A DNA stretch of 9,771 nucleotides. It comes from Anaerolineae bacterium (GTDB lineage: Bacteria > Chloroflexota > Anaerolineae > B4-G1 > SLSP01). Each line of letters opens with the position of its first letter. The first letter of the stretch is position 1. The stretch spans positions 1 to 9,771 of the forward strand of contig JAFGKB010000263.1 in NCBI GenBank assembly GCA_016928755.1, given 5' to 3'. The notes beneath the pieces were generated by a model. It was not told the origin of the DNA. It made no database searches and saw only the letters and a program-made list of their open reading frames with translations. The position numbers and the translations under genes are program-made. Shown in pieces: positions 1-6,351 of this stretch.

Positions 1-1
1 G

Positions 2-1786
2 CTCCAGCCTAAAACTTTGGCATTGATGGTCTTATGTGGCATTGCGGGGTTAGCTCCCTGGTTGTATTTCCCGTTACGCAGCCCATCCGCGCCCTTTGGC
101 CCCACAGATATGGCCACCTGGGAGGGTTTCCTGCGGCATGCTACAGCACAAGGACTGCGGGTCAATCTGTTCCATTTTGGCTTGGTTGATCAACTGGACC
201 GCCTGCGGGTGTTCTGGACATTGCTACGGCTCCAATATGCCTGGCCGCTCTTGATTGTAATTGGCGTTGGTGCAGTGCTTTTGCCCCGCCGTAAACCGCG
301 CCAGGCCGTTCTTATGGGCCTGTTTTTGTTGGGCCACCTGGCATTTACGTTGAACTCTGTCCAGGATGTGATGGCTTATCTGCTCCACGCCTTTGCTGCG
401 TTGGCTATTTTATTGGGAGTAGGGGGGCTGGCTGTTCTGAAGGCTATCCAGGAAAGTCAGTGGCACAAGGCGCGTTTGCCTTTGGCCCCGCACCAGCTTG
501 TAGCTATTACAGCTTTTTTATTGCTTGTGCTTCCCTTAGGTACTATGATTTACACCTTCCCGCGCATTTCGCTGCGGGAGTGGGATGATGCAGATGTCTT
601 TATCGCTGAACTCTGGGAACGTTTTGAAGGACAAACTGAGACTGCGGCTTTCGTCTCTGATTGGGAACACCTGACGCCCTACTTCTACCATACTTACGTT
701 GAGGGTAAACAGGTGGCGGAATCGGATTTGCGCCCGGTCTACGTGACGGCGGCGCAGCCCTGGCCGGATAGCGTGTTTGGCAATTTGCCGTTGGGGCCAG
801 TTTACCTCTCAAACTACCGGCGTGATATTCGCCAGTTAGGCTTCCGCTTACGGCCAGATGGTGATCTCTGGCAGGTGTTAGAACCACCGGCAGAGCAGGC
901 AGTGACACCTCAATACCCGCTGGATGGGGTCTGGCTTGGCGAGCATCTGCAACTCTTGGGCTATGATTTGCCGGAGACAACCGCGGAACAAGGAGAAACC
1001 GTACCCCTAATCCTTTATGTCCAGGCTCCTGTGACCCAGAGTGCTATTCTGATGCCCTATGTGCAACTGGGGGAGATTGAGCAGCGCTGGACCACGGATA
1101 GCCGCCGTTTGACGCCGGAGTGGCTCCCCGGTGAAGTTATCGCCGAGAAGTATGAGGTTTTAATCCCTTATACGCTGTTACCGGGAAATTATTCCCTGGT
1201 ATTGCGGTATAATGATGTCACAGCCGGGGCCAAGGATGATCTCTCTATTGGGTCTGAGTCCTCCTTGTTATTGGGGTATATAGATGTGCTTTCCCGGCCC
1301 GATGCCAAAAGGCTGGCGGGGGTCTTGGAGAATTCTTTGACCAATATTGGTAACGAGGTTGCGCTGCGGTCCGCACGGGTGCGGGTCGGCCCGCAGATGC
1401 GCCGGGGGATATGGGAGCGGCCTTTGCCGGTGCAGGGTGGGCAAGTGTTGCATTTAACCTTAACCTGGCGAGCCTTGCAGCCACCACGCACCAGTTATAC
1501 CGTTTTTGTCCATCTTCTGGATGGTAATGGACAGCCGGTCTTGGGATATGATTACACGCCGTTGGGCGGGGCTTTCCCCTCTTATCTATGGTTTCCCAAG
1601 TGGTTGGAAGGTCAACAGGTCATCGACCCCTACCGGCTGGTTATCCCGGATAATCTCCCCTCAGGCCAGTATTGGCTGGAAGTGGGGATGTATGAGATGG
1701 GCAGCGTGCGCCGTGTTCCGATGTTGGCCGTGGATGGTACGATGACGGGCGACCGGTTAGTCCTTGGCGCTGTGAATAAGGAGTAG
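2..1786 (+). CDS. DUF2723-like polytopic membrane protein with tandem C-terminal beta modules, 5'-truncated
   Basis: The reading frame is open to the left edge, so the real start lies outside the window. Residues are counted here from the TTG at 17. Hydrophobic segments at about 2-20, 74-90, 97-113, 118-141 and 160-181 give a polytopic membrane part. The stretch from GLAPWLYFPLRS to about residue 55 resembles the conserved core of DUF2723 proteins, a family related to GT-C type membrane glycosyltransferases. After residue 185 the protein is soluble and beta-rich. Two similar modules can be made out at about 300-425 (begins GVWLGEHLQLLGYDLPE) and 440-575 (YTVFVHLLD, then LEVGMYE). The second type is common at the C-terminus of large Chloroflexota membrane proteins. 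The likely role is envelope glycan or lipid-linked sugar handling, with the soluble part outside the membrane; the substrate is unknown. The last codons contain the ribosome binding site of the next gene. The family call is moderate, the coding call is very strong. Confidence 0.75.
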   Translation, partial: LQPKTLALMVLCGIAGLAPWLYFPLRSPSAPFGPTDMATWEGFLRHATAQGLRVNLFHFGLVDQLDRLRVFWTLLRLQYAWPLLIVIGVGAVLLPRRKPRQAVLMGLFLLGHLAFTLNSVQDVMAYLLHAFAALAILLGVGGLAVLKAIQESQWHKARLPLAPHQLVAITAFLLLVLPLGTMIYTFPRISLREWDDADVFIAELWERFEGQTETAAFVSDWEHLTPYFYHTYVEGKQVAESDLRPVYVTAAQPWPDSVFGNLPLGPVYLSNYRRDIRQLGFRLRPDGDLWQVLEPPAEQAVTPQYPLDGVWLGEHLQLLGYDLPETTAEQGETVPLILYVQAPVTQSAILMPYVQLGEIEQRWTTDSRRLTPEWLPGEVIAEKYEVLIPYTLLPGNYSLVLRYNDVTAGAKDDLSIGSESSLLLGYIDVLSRPDAKRLAGVLENSLTNIGNEVALRSARVRVGPQMRRGIWERPLPVQGGQVLHLTLTWRALQPPRTSYTVFVHLLDGNGQPVLGYDYTPLGGAFPSYLWFPKWLEGQQVIDPYRLVIPDNLPSGQYWLEVGMYEMGSVRRVPMLAVDGTMTGDRLVLGAVNKE

Positions 1787-1788
1787 TT

Positions 1789-2277
1789 ATGGAATCGATT
1801 CTTTTACCCTGGATAGTCGCGGCGACTATTATGGTCTTTGTCGCGGCCTACTGGATATATACCTTGGAAAAGCGCTTTAAGACTTTGGAAGATCGTTACC
1901 AACGGATTTTGGCATTGGCGGAAGAAAGTGATGAAGTAACAATTGGTCAGCTACTGACCCGTCTCGATGATTGCGGTGCCCGTATTGGGCAGATTGAGGC
2001 AACGCTCAAGCGTTTTAACAACCTGTTGCCCCATACTATCCAGGGTTATGGGACTGTGCGTTACCAGGCTTTCCCCAATGTGGGAGGAGATCAGAGCTTT
2101 TCCCTGGCGCTTGTGGATGGCCGGGGGAATGGTGTGATGCTCACCGGTTTGCACGGTCGGGATGTCACCCGGGTTTATGCCAAGCCGTTAGTTCAGTGGC
2201 GTACTTCTTATAGTCTAAGTGCCGAGGAGCAACAGTCTCTAGGTCAGGCCCGCCAGATCGTTGAGGGTGCCGGTTAA
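1789..2277 (+). CDS. DUF4446 family membrane-anchored protein
   Basis: This 162-aa protein has one N-terminal membrane helix (about residues 5-24), a charged helical or coiled-coil linker (25-80) and a compact C-terminal domain (about 87-162). That domain carries the DUF4446 signature: GYGTVRYQAFPNVGGDQSFS, then SLALVDGRGNGV, LTGLHGRDVTRVYAKP and a final LSAEEQQSLGQA helix. The length is normal for the family. No biochemical function is established for DUF4446. The topology suggests a cytoplasmic domain tethered to the membrane. The ATG is only 2 nt after the upstream stop, and its AAGGAG (1778-1783) lies inside the upstream gene, so the two are probably translationally coupled and co-transcribed. 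The family assignment is confident; no function is claimed. Confidence 0.88.
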   Translation: MESILLPWIVAATIMVFVAAYWIYTLEKRFKTLEDRYQRILALAEESDEVTIGQLLTRLDDCGARIGQIEATLKRFNNLLPHTIQGYGTVRYQAFPNVGGDQSFSLALVDGRGNGVMLTGLHGRDVTRVYAKPLVQWRTSYSLSAEEQQSLGQARQIVEGAG

Positions 2278-2367
2278 GTAGCGCGAGTTGCTATCTATAT
2301 AGTAGTTACTTTGCCTCTGTATAGGGGCACTAGTGGTGGTGGATGGCTCTTTTCAACCGTTGTAGAT

Positions 2368-2399
2368 TTGACAAAACGGCTAAGGGTCGTTATTATAAT
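2368..2399 (+). promoter_or_regulatory. Sigma70-type promoter of the bactofilin gene
   Basis: A perfect TTGACA (2368-2373) is followed after 17 bp by TATTAT (2391-2396). An overlapping perfect TATAAT (2394-2399) has a less favourable 20-bp spacing. Transcription would start near 2404, giving a leader of about 32 nt before the bactofilin start. The promoter lies in the 158-bp gap behind the DUF4446 gene, so bactofilin can be expressed independently of the membrane-protein pair. No convincing terminator is visible between 2278 and 2367. Confidence 0.7.
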
Positions 2400-2435
2400 T
2401 CTTAAGGTGTTACTAGACCACAAGGAGGAAGTCAA

Positions 2436-2951
2436 ATGTCTTTCTTTGGAGGAAAGGATAAGAAAAAGGCCCCTGCTCCGCAGATGCCTCAACCTGCAGT
2501 CGGGAATGCTGTGCGGTCACAATCGACAATTGAGTCGGTGATTGGGCCAAATACACATTTTAGGGGCGACCTTCAAGGTGATGGAGGTCTGCGTATTGAA
2601 GGTGTGATGGAAGGAACTGTAGATATTACAGGGAACTTGGTTGTCAGTGAGAGCGCGCGGGTCTTTGCAGAGATTAAGGCTAACAACATCTCAATAGCCG
2701 GTGCTGTCAAAGGCAATATCAGCGCCAGCCGTGTCGAGATCCTGGATACCGGGCGTGTCTGGGGTGATTTGACGATTAAGTCACTCTTGATCAATGAGGG
2801 GGCTTATCTGCGTGGCCAGACCTATATGCCCCAGGATATTCAACCTCCGCAGCTTGAAGCTCCGGCACAAGAAGCTCTAACCTCATCTGAGGGGCCAAAA
2901 GCCGGTACTGTCGTCGATGTAGAACCTGAGGACCTGGACGAAGAAGAGTAA
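2436..2951 (+). CDS. Bactofilin (DUF583 polymer-forming cytoskeletal protein)
   Basis: Bactofilins self-assemble without nucleotide into filaments that act as membrane-associated scaffolds for cell-shape, stalk or envelope enzymes. This 171-aa protein has the usual three-part layout. A short basic and proline-rich N-terminus (MSFFGGKDKKK and on to about residue 33) is followed by a beta-helix core (about 35-125) with repeating short strands such as HFRGDLQGDGGLRIEGVMEG, then GNLVVSESARV and VKGNISASRVEIL. A disordered, acidic tail ends in EDLDEEE. The length is typical of the family. A strong AAGGAGG (2422-2428), 7 nt before the ATG, fixes the start. The gene has its own promoter and a hairpin terminator, so it is probably monocistronic. 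The convergent gene on the other strand is a membrane glycan synthase, which fits an envelope role but does not prove a link. Confidence 0.92.
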   Translation: MSFFGGKDKKKAPAPQMPQPAVGNAVRSQSTIESVIGPNTHFRGDLQGDGGLRIEGVMEGTVDITGNLVVSESARVFAEIKANNISIAGAVKGNISASRVEILDTGRVWGDLTIKSLLINEGAYLRGQTYMPQDIQPPQLEAPAQEALTSSEGPKAGTVVDVEPEDLDEEE

Positions 2952-2980
2952 ATTATCTGTAGAATTTCTCTTTGTAAATA

Positions 2981-3012
2981 GGGGCCACGCATTCTCTTAA
3001 ATGCGTGGCCCT
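2981..3012. terminator. Intrinsic terminator between convergent genes
   Basis: A perfect 12-bp stem (GGGCCACGCATT at 2982-2993 with its complement at 3000-3011) closes a 6-nt CTCTTA loop, with a G-U pair possible outside (2981/3012). On the + strand it is followed by TGTCTTTATTTCTT, a broken T-tract, and it lies 30 nt after the bactofilin stop. The convergent glycosyltransferase gene stops at 3059, so the same hairpin can also end transcription on the - strand, where the tail (TATTTAC) is weaker. Confidence 0.85.
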
Positions 3013-3058
3013 GTCTTTATTTCTTAAGCGGTGTAGTTCTGGTTTTATAAGCGCTTTC

Positions 3059-4519
3059 TCATTCCCCCCTGAAGGTCGGAAAGTTAAGTACTCTAGTTTG
3101 TACTAACGTCGTATAAACCATCAACATCTCTGCTCCCAGGTAAATTACGGTCAGGGGGAGCAGCACACTTTCCTGGTGTGAATTTAACCCCAGGTAGACA
3201 CCTAGCAAGGCGTAAAGCAGCACTGCGCATTCCCCGATAAAAGTACTGTCGATCTTAAGGCGGTAGGTAGCGTTGTGCCAGGTTCCTCTGCGCCCTTGTA
3301 ACCGGAACTTGGGGGTCCGGACGAACTGGCCCCCCCAGTTTTGTAAGCCATCCGCTAAAGCCAGGGTGGTGCTCCATGTAATTCCAATGCCTAATAACAT
3401 CAGCACCGGATAAACCAACATCCGCTTGGGCCAGTCGCGATAGAGGCGTATTTGCCCTAGCAGGTACAGAAAAGGAGGAATGGCCGTGACCCCACCCAGG
3501 AAGGCGGCCAGGCGGGGTAGGTGAGGGGTGTAAAGTGCCATCGGCAGTGCCAGGAGTAACATTAACAGGAACATCGGTTGGGTAAAGTAACCGCTGAGGT
3601 GTAGCAGTGCCATAACCTTCTGGTGGAACTTGAGCCGGGGTGAGCGATAAATCGGCAGGGCCAGCTTGCGCAAGGATTGGGCTGCCCCTTTGGCCCACCG
3701 GTATTGTTGTTGTTTAAAGGCCCCTACCAAGGGGGGGAGTTCTGCCGGTGCGACTACATCCGGCAGATAGAGTATCTTCCACCCGGCCAGTTGCGCCCGG
3801 TAACTCAGGTCCAGGTCTTCGGCCACGGTATCGCTTTGCCAGCCCCCTGATGACTCTATGGCCTGCCTCCGCCAGACCCCGGCAGTACCGTTGAAGTTCA
3901 TCAGTAACCCACTACGGTTACGGGCCATATGCTCCACAGTAAAGTGTGCATCCAGGGCTAGGGATTGTGCCCTGGTAATCAACGAGTATTCGGCGTTGAG
4001 ATGTCCCCAGCGGGCCTGTACCATGCCCAGTTCCGGGTTGGTGAGCATATGGGGGACGGTGCTCCGCAGGAAGTCTTCGGGGGGGCAGAAGTCGGCATCG
4101 AAGATAGCGATAAAGGAGCCGTGCGCCTTTTGCAATCCCGCTGCCAGTGCCCCGGCCTTATGGCCGGTAGGGGAGTCACGGTGCAAGAGCCGGATATTCA
4201 AATCTTCCCGGCACAGGTCTTTGATAATGTGTTGCACAAGCTGTAGCGTGTCATCGGTGGAGTCGTCCAGGATTTGAATTTCCAGGCGGTCACGGGGCCA
4301 ATCTAACGCCGCCACCGCTTTCAAGATACGTTGGACCACATAACGTTCGTTGCATAAGGGGATTTGGACAGTAACCGTGGGCAGTTCGTCTTCCGGGATG
4401 TCCGGCAAAGAGGGCGGTGCGTCGTTTTTGTGATATAGGTATAGAGCAGTAAGGATTAAGATATGCAGAGCATATATCGCCAGCCCTACCAACAGCACAG
4501 TGTAAAGGTATCCAAGCAT
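3059..4519 (-). CDS. GT2 family processive beta-glycan synthase-like glycosyltransferase (cellulose/mannan synthase-like)
   Basis: This 486-aa inner-membrane enzyme has the full catalytic signature of the CESA/CslA-type GT2 group. An N-terminal helix (about 4-28) precedes a cytoplasmic GT-A domain with VQIPLCNER (51-59), DD in ILDDSTDDT (85-86), DAD (141-143), VAEDLDLSYR containing the catalytic ED (234-235), and QQQYRW (270-275), which matches the QxxRW product-binding motif. Four to six membrane segments follow between about 303 and 472. FVRTPK (399-404) sits where cellulose synthases carry the FxVTxK gating loop. This predicts transfer of a sugar from a nucleotide-sugar donor to a growing beta-linked polymer or a lipid acceptor, with possible export. 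No PilZ domain is present. A GGAG (4534-4537) lies 14 nt from the ATG, rather far. The exact sugar, glucose or mannose, cannot be decided from motifs alone. Confidence 0.88.
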   Translation of the reverse strand: MLGYLYTVLLVGLAIYALHILILTALYLYHKNDAPPSLPDIPEDELPTVTVQIPLCNERYVVQRILKAVAALDWPRDRLEIQILDDSTDDTLQLVQHIIKDLCREDLNIRLLHRDSPTGHKAGALAAGLQKAHGSFIAIFDADFCPPEDFLRSTVPHMLTNPELGMVQARWGHLNAEYSLITRAQSLALDAHFTVEHMARNRSGLLMNFNGTAGVWRRQAIESSGGWQSDTVAEDLDLSYRAQLAGWKILYLPDVVAPAELPPLVGAFKQQQYRWAKGAAQSLRKLALPIYRSPRLKFHQKVMALLHLSGYFTQPMFLLMLLLALPMALYTPHLPRLAAFLGGVTAIPPFLYLLGQIRLYRDWPKRMLVYPVLMLLGIGITWSTTLALADGLQNWGGQFVRTPKFRLQGRRGTWHNATYRLKIDSTFIGECAVLLYALLGVYLGLNSHQESVLLPLTVIYLGAEMLMVYTTLVQTRVLNFPTFRGE

Positions 4520-4535
4520 AAAGTATTTAGTTTCT

Positions 4536-4580
4536 CCAAAGCATAATTATGGTTCATTATAACACCGTCATATGCTTTGG
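4536..4580. repeat. Perfect 10-bp inverted repeat flanking the GT2 promoter
   Basis: CCAAAGCATA (4536-4545) and its exact complement TATGCTTTGG (4571-4580) are separated by 25 bp that contain the -10 element. The arm centres are 35 bp apart, a little over three helical turns, so a dimeric regulator could contact both. The downstream arm also contains the GG of the GGAG ribosome binding site. If transcription came from further upstream, an RNA hairpin would mask translation initiation. The repeat is seen directly; its function is inferred. Confidence 0.55.
4556..4564 (-). promoter_or_regulatory. Extended -10 promoter of the GT2 gene
   Basis: Read on the - strand, TGT-TATAAT gives a perfect -10 hexamer (4556-4561) with an extended TGn element (4562-4564). 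No good -35 hexamer is visible at 16-18 bp upstream, which is tolerable for an extended -10 promoter. The start would fall near 4549, giving a leader of about 30 nt. The promoter sits between the arms of a 10-bp inverted repeat. Confidence 0.6.
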
Positions 4581-4608
4581 GCAGGGATGCGAGGAACTTA
4601 ACAAAGTT

Positions 4609-4635
4609 CCGCCCGGCCAGTTATTGGCCGGGCGG
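4609..4635 (-). terminator. GC-rich terminator hairpin after the lipocalin-like gene
   Basis: A perfect 11-bp stem (CCGCCCGGCCA at 4609-4619 and its complement at 4625-4635) encloses a GTTAT loop. It lies 29 nt past the stop of the 324-aa gene on the - strand and is followed in that direction by AACTTTGTTAAG, a weak T-tract. It separates this gene from the GT2 gene further along the same strand, which has its own promoter. Confidence 0.75.
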
Positions 4636-4664
4636 TCTACTTTATGAGTGTAATCCTAGTTGTT

Positions 4665-5639
4665 TTACCCTTTCGGGAAGAACTCAAACCATGCGAAGCT
4701 CTTGACCGGCTTGCGGGTATCGGCGGTATTCAGTACCTTCCCGGAGGCCCAAGAGACGAAAGAAGTGGCTTGGGCGATTTTAGATTCAGAGGTGAACTCG
4801 AAGGACCAATCGTCCATTGTAATCTTTGCGCCCTTGATAAAGCCATCCTCTGTGGGAATGACCTCTACCTTATTGTGGTGGGTTACGGCGGCTTTCCCAT
4901 TCTGGTTATAATAACCGGTGCGGAAGTCATCCACACCATCCAGGTACACGCCACACTCCTTGGAACCGTCTTCAAAAATATTCATCCAGACAACCCAGTA
5001 CTGCTCCAATAACTTATAGATCTTGCTTTGTACGAAGTCGCAGCCCAAGGGACCCCAAGCAGCATCAATCACACCGTAGCCACTGACCGGTTTACCATCG
5101 AGTGTGCCGGTGACGTAGTGTGGCTCAGAGCGGTACATATCATCTTCCCATAATCCGGGGCAATAGTATTCCAATGCCGGGCCAACAGCATTGAACTCCA
5201 AGTTTAGGCGACCCTCGACATCTTGCCAGCTAATTTGTTGTGGCCTAACTTTAATGTTAAAGGTGGGGTTGGTCAGGTAGGGCTTAATTTCAATAAATCC
5301 TTCTTCTTCGTAAAGTTCTTGAGAACAGCGACCTAAGTACATCTCACCAGGTTTAAAGAGTTGTTGCGGGTTTGACTGTAGCCCAGGAATTTCTTTTGAA
5401 GCCACGGTCATTGTGGTATCAAAGGCTTTGTACTGCCGGAAGAGATTATATTTTTGCCCATCTTCATCCATTACATTGGCGACGACCCAAATACCTTGAG
5501 ACGCCAAGCCATGTGGGCTATAAGTGCGGAAATATTCCATAAGTTCTGGAGTGCGGGTATAGGCGATAACCTGAGACCCCCATTCGGGTTCATAAACTGT
5601 TGTTGGTCGGATGAATTTCTGACCATAAGATTTTGTCAT
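4665..5639 (-). CDS. Hypothetical soluble protein, possibly lipocalin-like (AttH/CrtC/DUF7064-type)
   Basis: This complete 324-aa protein has no signal peptide and no membrane segment. A very strong AGGAGG, 7 nt before the ATG, fixes the start. It is rich in aromatic residues and looks beta-stranded. A central region (about 155-235) reads LEYYCPGLWEDDMYRSEPHY, then TGTLDGKPVSGYGVIDAAWG, followed by WVVWMNIFEDGSKECGVYLDG. This pattern, a GxxxGxxG-like strand, then an acidic residue and AWG, then a tryptophan-rich strand and a reported ligand pocket, recalls the lipocalin-like fold of AttH, carotenoid 1,2-hydratase (CrtC) and DUF7064/7065 proteins. Members of that group act on hydrophobic isoprenoid or lipid-like ligands. 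The resemblance is from memory of motifs and is only moderate, so no reaction is claimed. The gene has its own promoter and terminator, and it is divergent from the tungsten-enzyme operon, so shared regulation is possible. Confidence 0.6.
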   Translation of the reverse strand: MTKSYGQKFIRPTTVYEPEWGSQVIAYTRTPELMEYFRTYSPHGLASQGIWVVANVMDEDGQKYNLFRQYKAFDTTMTVASKEIPGLQSNPQQLFKPGEMYLGRCSQELYEEEGFIEIKPYLTNPTFNIKVRPQQISWQDVEGRLNLEFNAVGPALEYYCPGLWEDDMYRSEPHYVTGTLDGKPVSGYGVIDAAWGPLGCDFVQSKIYKLLEQYWVVWMNIFEDGSKECGVYLDGVDDFRTGYYNQNGKAAVTHHNKVEVIPTEDGFIKGAKITMDDWSFEFTSESKIAQATSFVSWASGKVLNTADTRKPVKSFAWFEFFPKG

Positions 5640-5679
5640 CGTGTTGTCCTCCTATGTTAAATGTAGCCTACTAATAAAT

Positions 5680-5708
5680 ATAATATAACCAACTTTAGAA
5701 AAAAGCAA
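5680..5708 (-). promoter_or_regulatory. Sigma70-type promoter of the lipocalin-like gene
   Basis: On the - strand TTGCTT (5703-5708) is followed after exactly 17 bp by TATTAT (5680-5685). The predicted start near 5673 leaves a leader of about 33 nt that carries the AGGAGG ribosome binding site. Spacing and position are both good; only the -35 is imperfect. Confidence 0.6.
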
Positions 5709-5728
5709 GCATTTTTATTGATTCACTC

Positions 5729-5756
5729 TTGACATCTATGGAATATGACCTATTTT
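5729..5756 (+). promoter_or_regulatory. Candidate distal promoter for the sulfur carrier-AOR operon
   Basis: A perfect TTGACA (5729-5734) is followed after 16 bp by TATTTT (5751-5756), a moderate -10. It reads toward the MoaD-like gene but would give a leader of about 170 nt. The -10 overlaps the first 19-bp palindrome (5754-5772), which would suit operator control. It could be a chance match in AT-rich DNA. Confidence 0.35.
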
Positions 5757-5772
5757 AAGAGTTACACTTAAA
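5754..5772. repeat. 19-bp palindrome 1, candidate operator
   Basis: TTTAAG and CTTAAA form 6-bp inverted arms around a 7-bp centre, AGTTACA. The site overlaps the -10 of the distal promoter candidate. It shares the 6-7-6 geometry, but not the exact arm sequence, with a second palindrome centred 60 bp downstream. Confidence 0.35.
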
Positions 5773-5813
5773 TCTTTCAATGTGATTATTAAATATAATC
5801 TGTATACCGTTTA

Positions 5814-5832
5814 TCGCTTGACAGTTAAGCGA
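5814..5832. repeat. 19-bp palindrome 2, candidate operator
   Basis: TCGCTT and AAGCGA form 6-bp inverted arms around a 7-bp centre, GACAGTT. An embedded TTGACA (5818-5823) has no good -10 at 16-18 bp (GAAAAT at 17 bp). A further short inverted repeat, ATTTT-ATAG-AAAAT (5833-5846), follows directly. The site lies just upstream of the proximal -10 candidate, a common position for a regulator site. Confidence 0.4.
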
Positions 5833-5845
5833 ATTTTATAGAAAA

Positions 5846-5857
5846 TGTTATTATACT
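5846..5857 (+). promoter_or_regulatory. Candidate proximal extended -10 promoter for the operon
   Basis: TGT-TATTAT (5846-5854) is an extended -10 element that overlaps a second -10-like TATACT (5852-5857). No matching -35 hexamer is seen at the expected distance, so activation by a factor bound at the palindrome just upstream is an attractive reading. Transcription would start near 5862, giving a leader of about 70 nt that contains the small GGGCA-C-TGCCC palindrome (5873-5883). Confidence 0.4.
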
Positions 5858-5933
5858 CGTCGGCTTTTCCTTGGGCACTGCCCCTCAATTATATTGTGGT
5901 TTGGGAGTTTTGTATTTAAGGAGCATGTAGCTT

Positions 5934-6218
5934 ATGGAGATTTTAATTGAGTTTAACGGAATCCCTCGAATCTTAGCCGGGGAACGCCAACTCCAATTAC
6001 AACTTGAGGAAGGTGTTACTTTTCGTGAAATTATCCGGCTTTTAGGAAAACGTTACCCTAAAATGATCGGTCAGGTAGTACACCCTGATGGTGAGACATT
6101 ATACAGTTCCCAGATGATGAACTTGAACGGTGAGCATATGGTGCAGCCGGAACAGATGGGAGATTCGCCTAAACATGGCGACCGTATTATTATGATGTCC
6201 ATCTTAGCCGGTGGGTAA
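5934..6218 (+). CDS. MoaD/ThiS-family ubiquitin-like sulfur carrier protein
   Basis: This 94-aa protein has the beta-grasp layout of MoaD/ThiS proteins and ends in the diagnostic ILAGG. In the family the C-terminal Gly-Gly is adenylated by a MoeB/ThiF-type E1-like enzyme and turned into a thiocarboxylate that donates dithiolene sulfur to the pterin of the Mo/W cofactor. The sequence fits: an N-terminal strand (MEILIEFNGIPR), an acidic, hydrophobic strand (LQLQLEEG), the TFREIIRLLGKRYPKM helix, NLNGEH, then HGDRIIMMSILAGG. AAGGAG (5918-5923) lies 10 nt before the ATG. It is the first gene of a set with a bis-pterin oxidoreductase, and dedicated MoaD-like proteins are often encoded beside tungsten AOR enzymes. 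It is therefore more likely to serve tungstopterin synthesis than thiamine. The tail before the terminal glycines is a little longer than in classical MoaD. Confidence 0.88.
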   Translation: MEILIEFNGIPRILAGERQLQLQLEEGVTFREIIRLLGKRYPKMIGQVVHPDGETLYSSQMMNLNGEHMVQPEQMGDSPKHGDRIIMMSILAGG

Positions 6219-6291
6219 AGATCGTTCCGTAAAGGAATAAAAATTTTATCGGTGGATTGAGGTATTCATTGATTGATGTTATTTCTTTTTT

Positions 6292-6327
6292 AATCTGTGA
6301 AATCCGTGCAGTCCATATAATCTGTGA
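6292..6327. repeat. Four tandem 9-bp units upstream of the AOR gene
   Basis: The units are AATCTGTGA, AATCCGTGC, AGTCCATAT and AATCTGTGA in perfect 9-bp register. The first and last are identical and the middle two are diverged. The array lies in the 133-bp gap between the sulfur carrier and AOR genes, ending 13 nt before the AAGGAGG ribosome binding site. No start codon context suggests that it is translated. Confidence 0.55.
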
Positions 6328-6351
6328 TCTATTTATTTTAAGGAGGCGCTT

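Noticed and set aside
600..980. 126-codon - strand frame inside the DUF2723-like gene
   Set aside because: Its low-complexity, Pro/Arg-rich translation is typical of an antisense shadow.
3255..4277. Several open frames on both strands inside the GT2 gene
   Set aside because: They are shadows of a gene whose catalytic motifs are all intact in the main frame.
5818..5846. TTGACA with GAAAAT after 17 bp as a promoter
   Set aside because: The -10 is too poor. The extended -10 at 5846-5854 is the better start signal, and the TTGACA is part of a palindrome.
6225..6237. TTCC-GTAAA-GGAA hairpin after the sulfur carrier gene as a terminator
   Set aside because: The stem is only 4 bp and AT-rich, and it would cut the operon in two.
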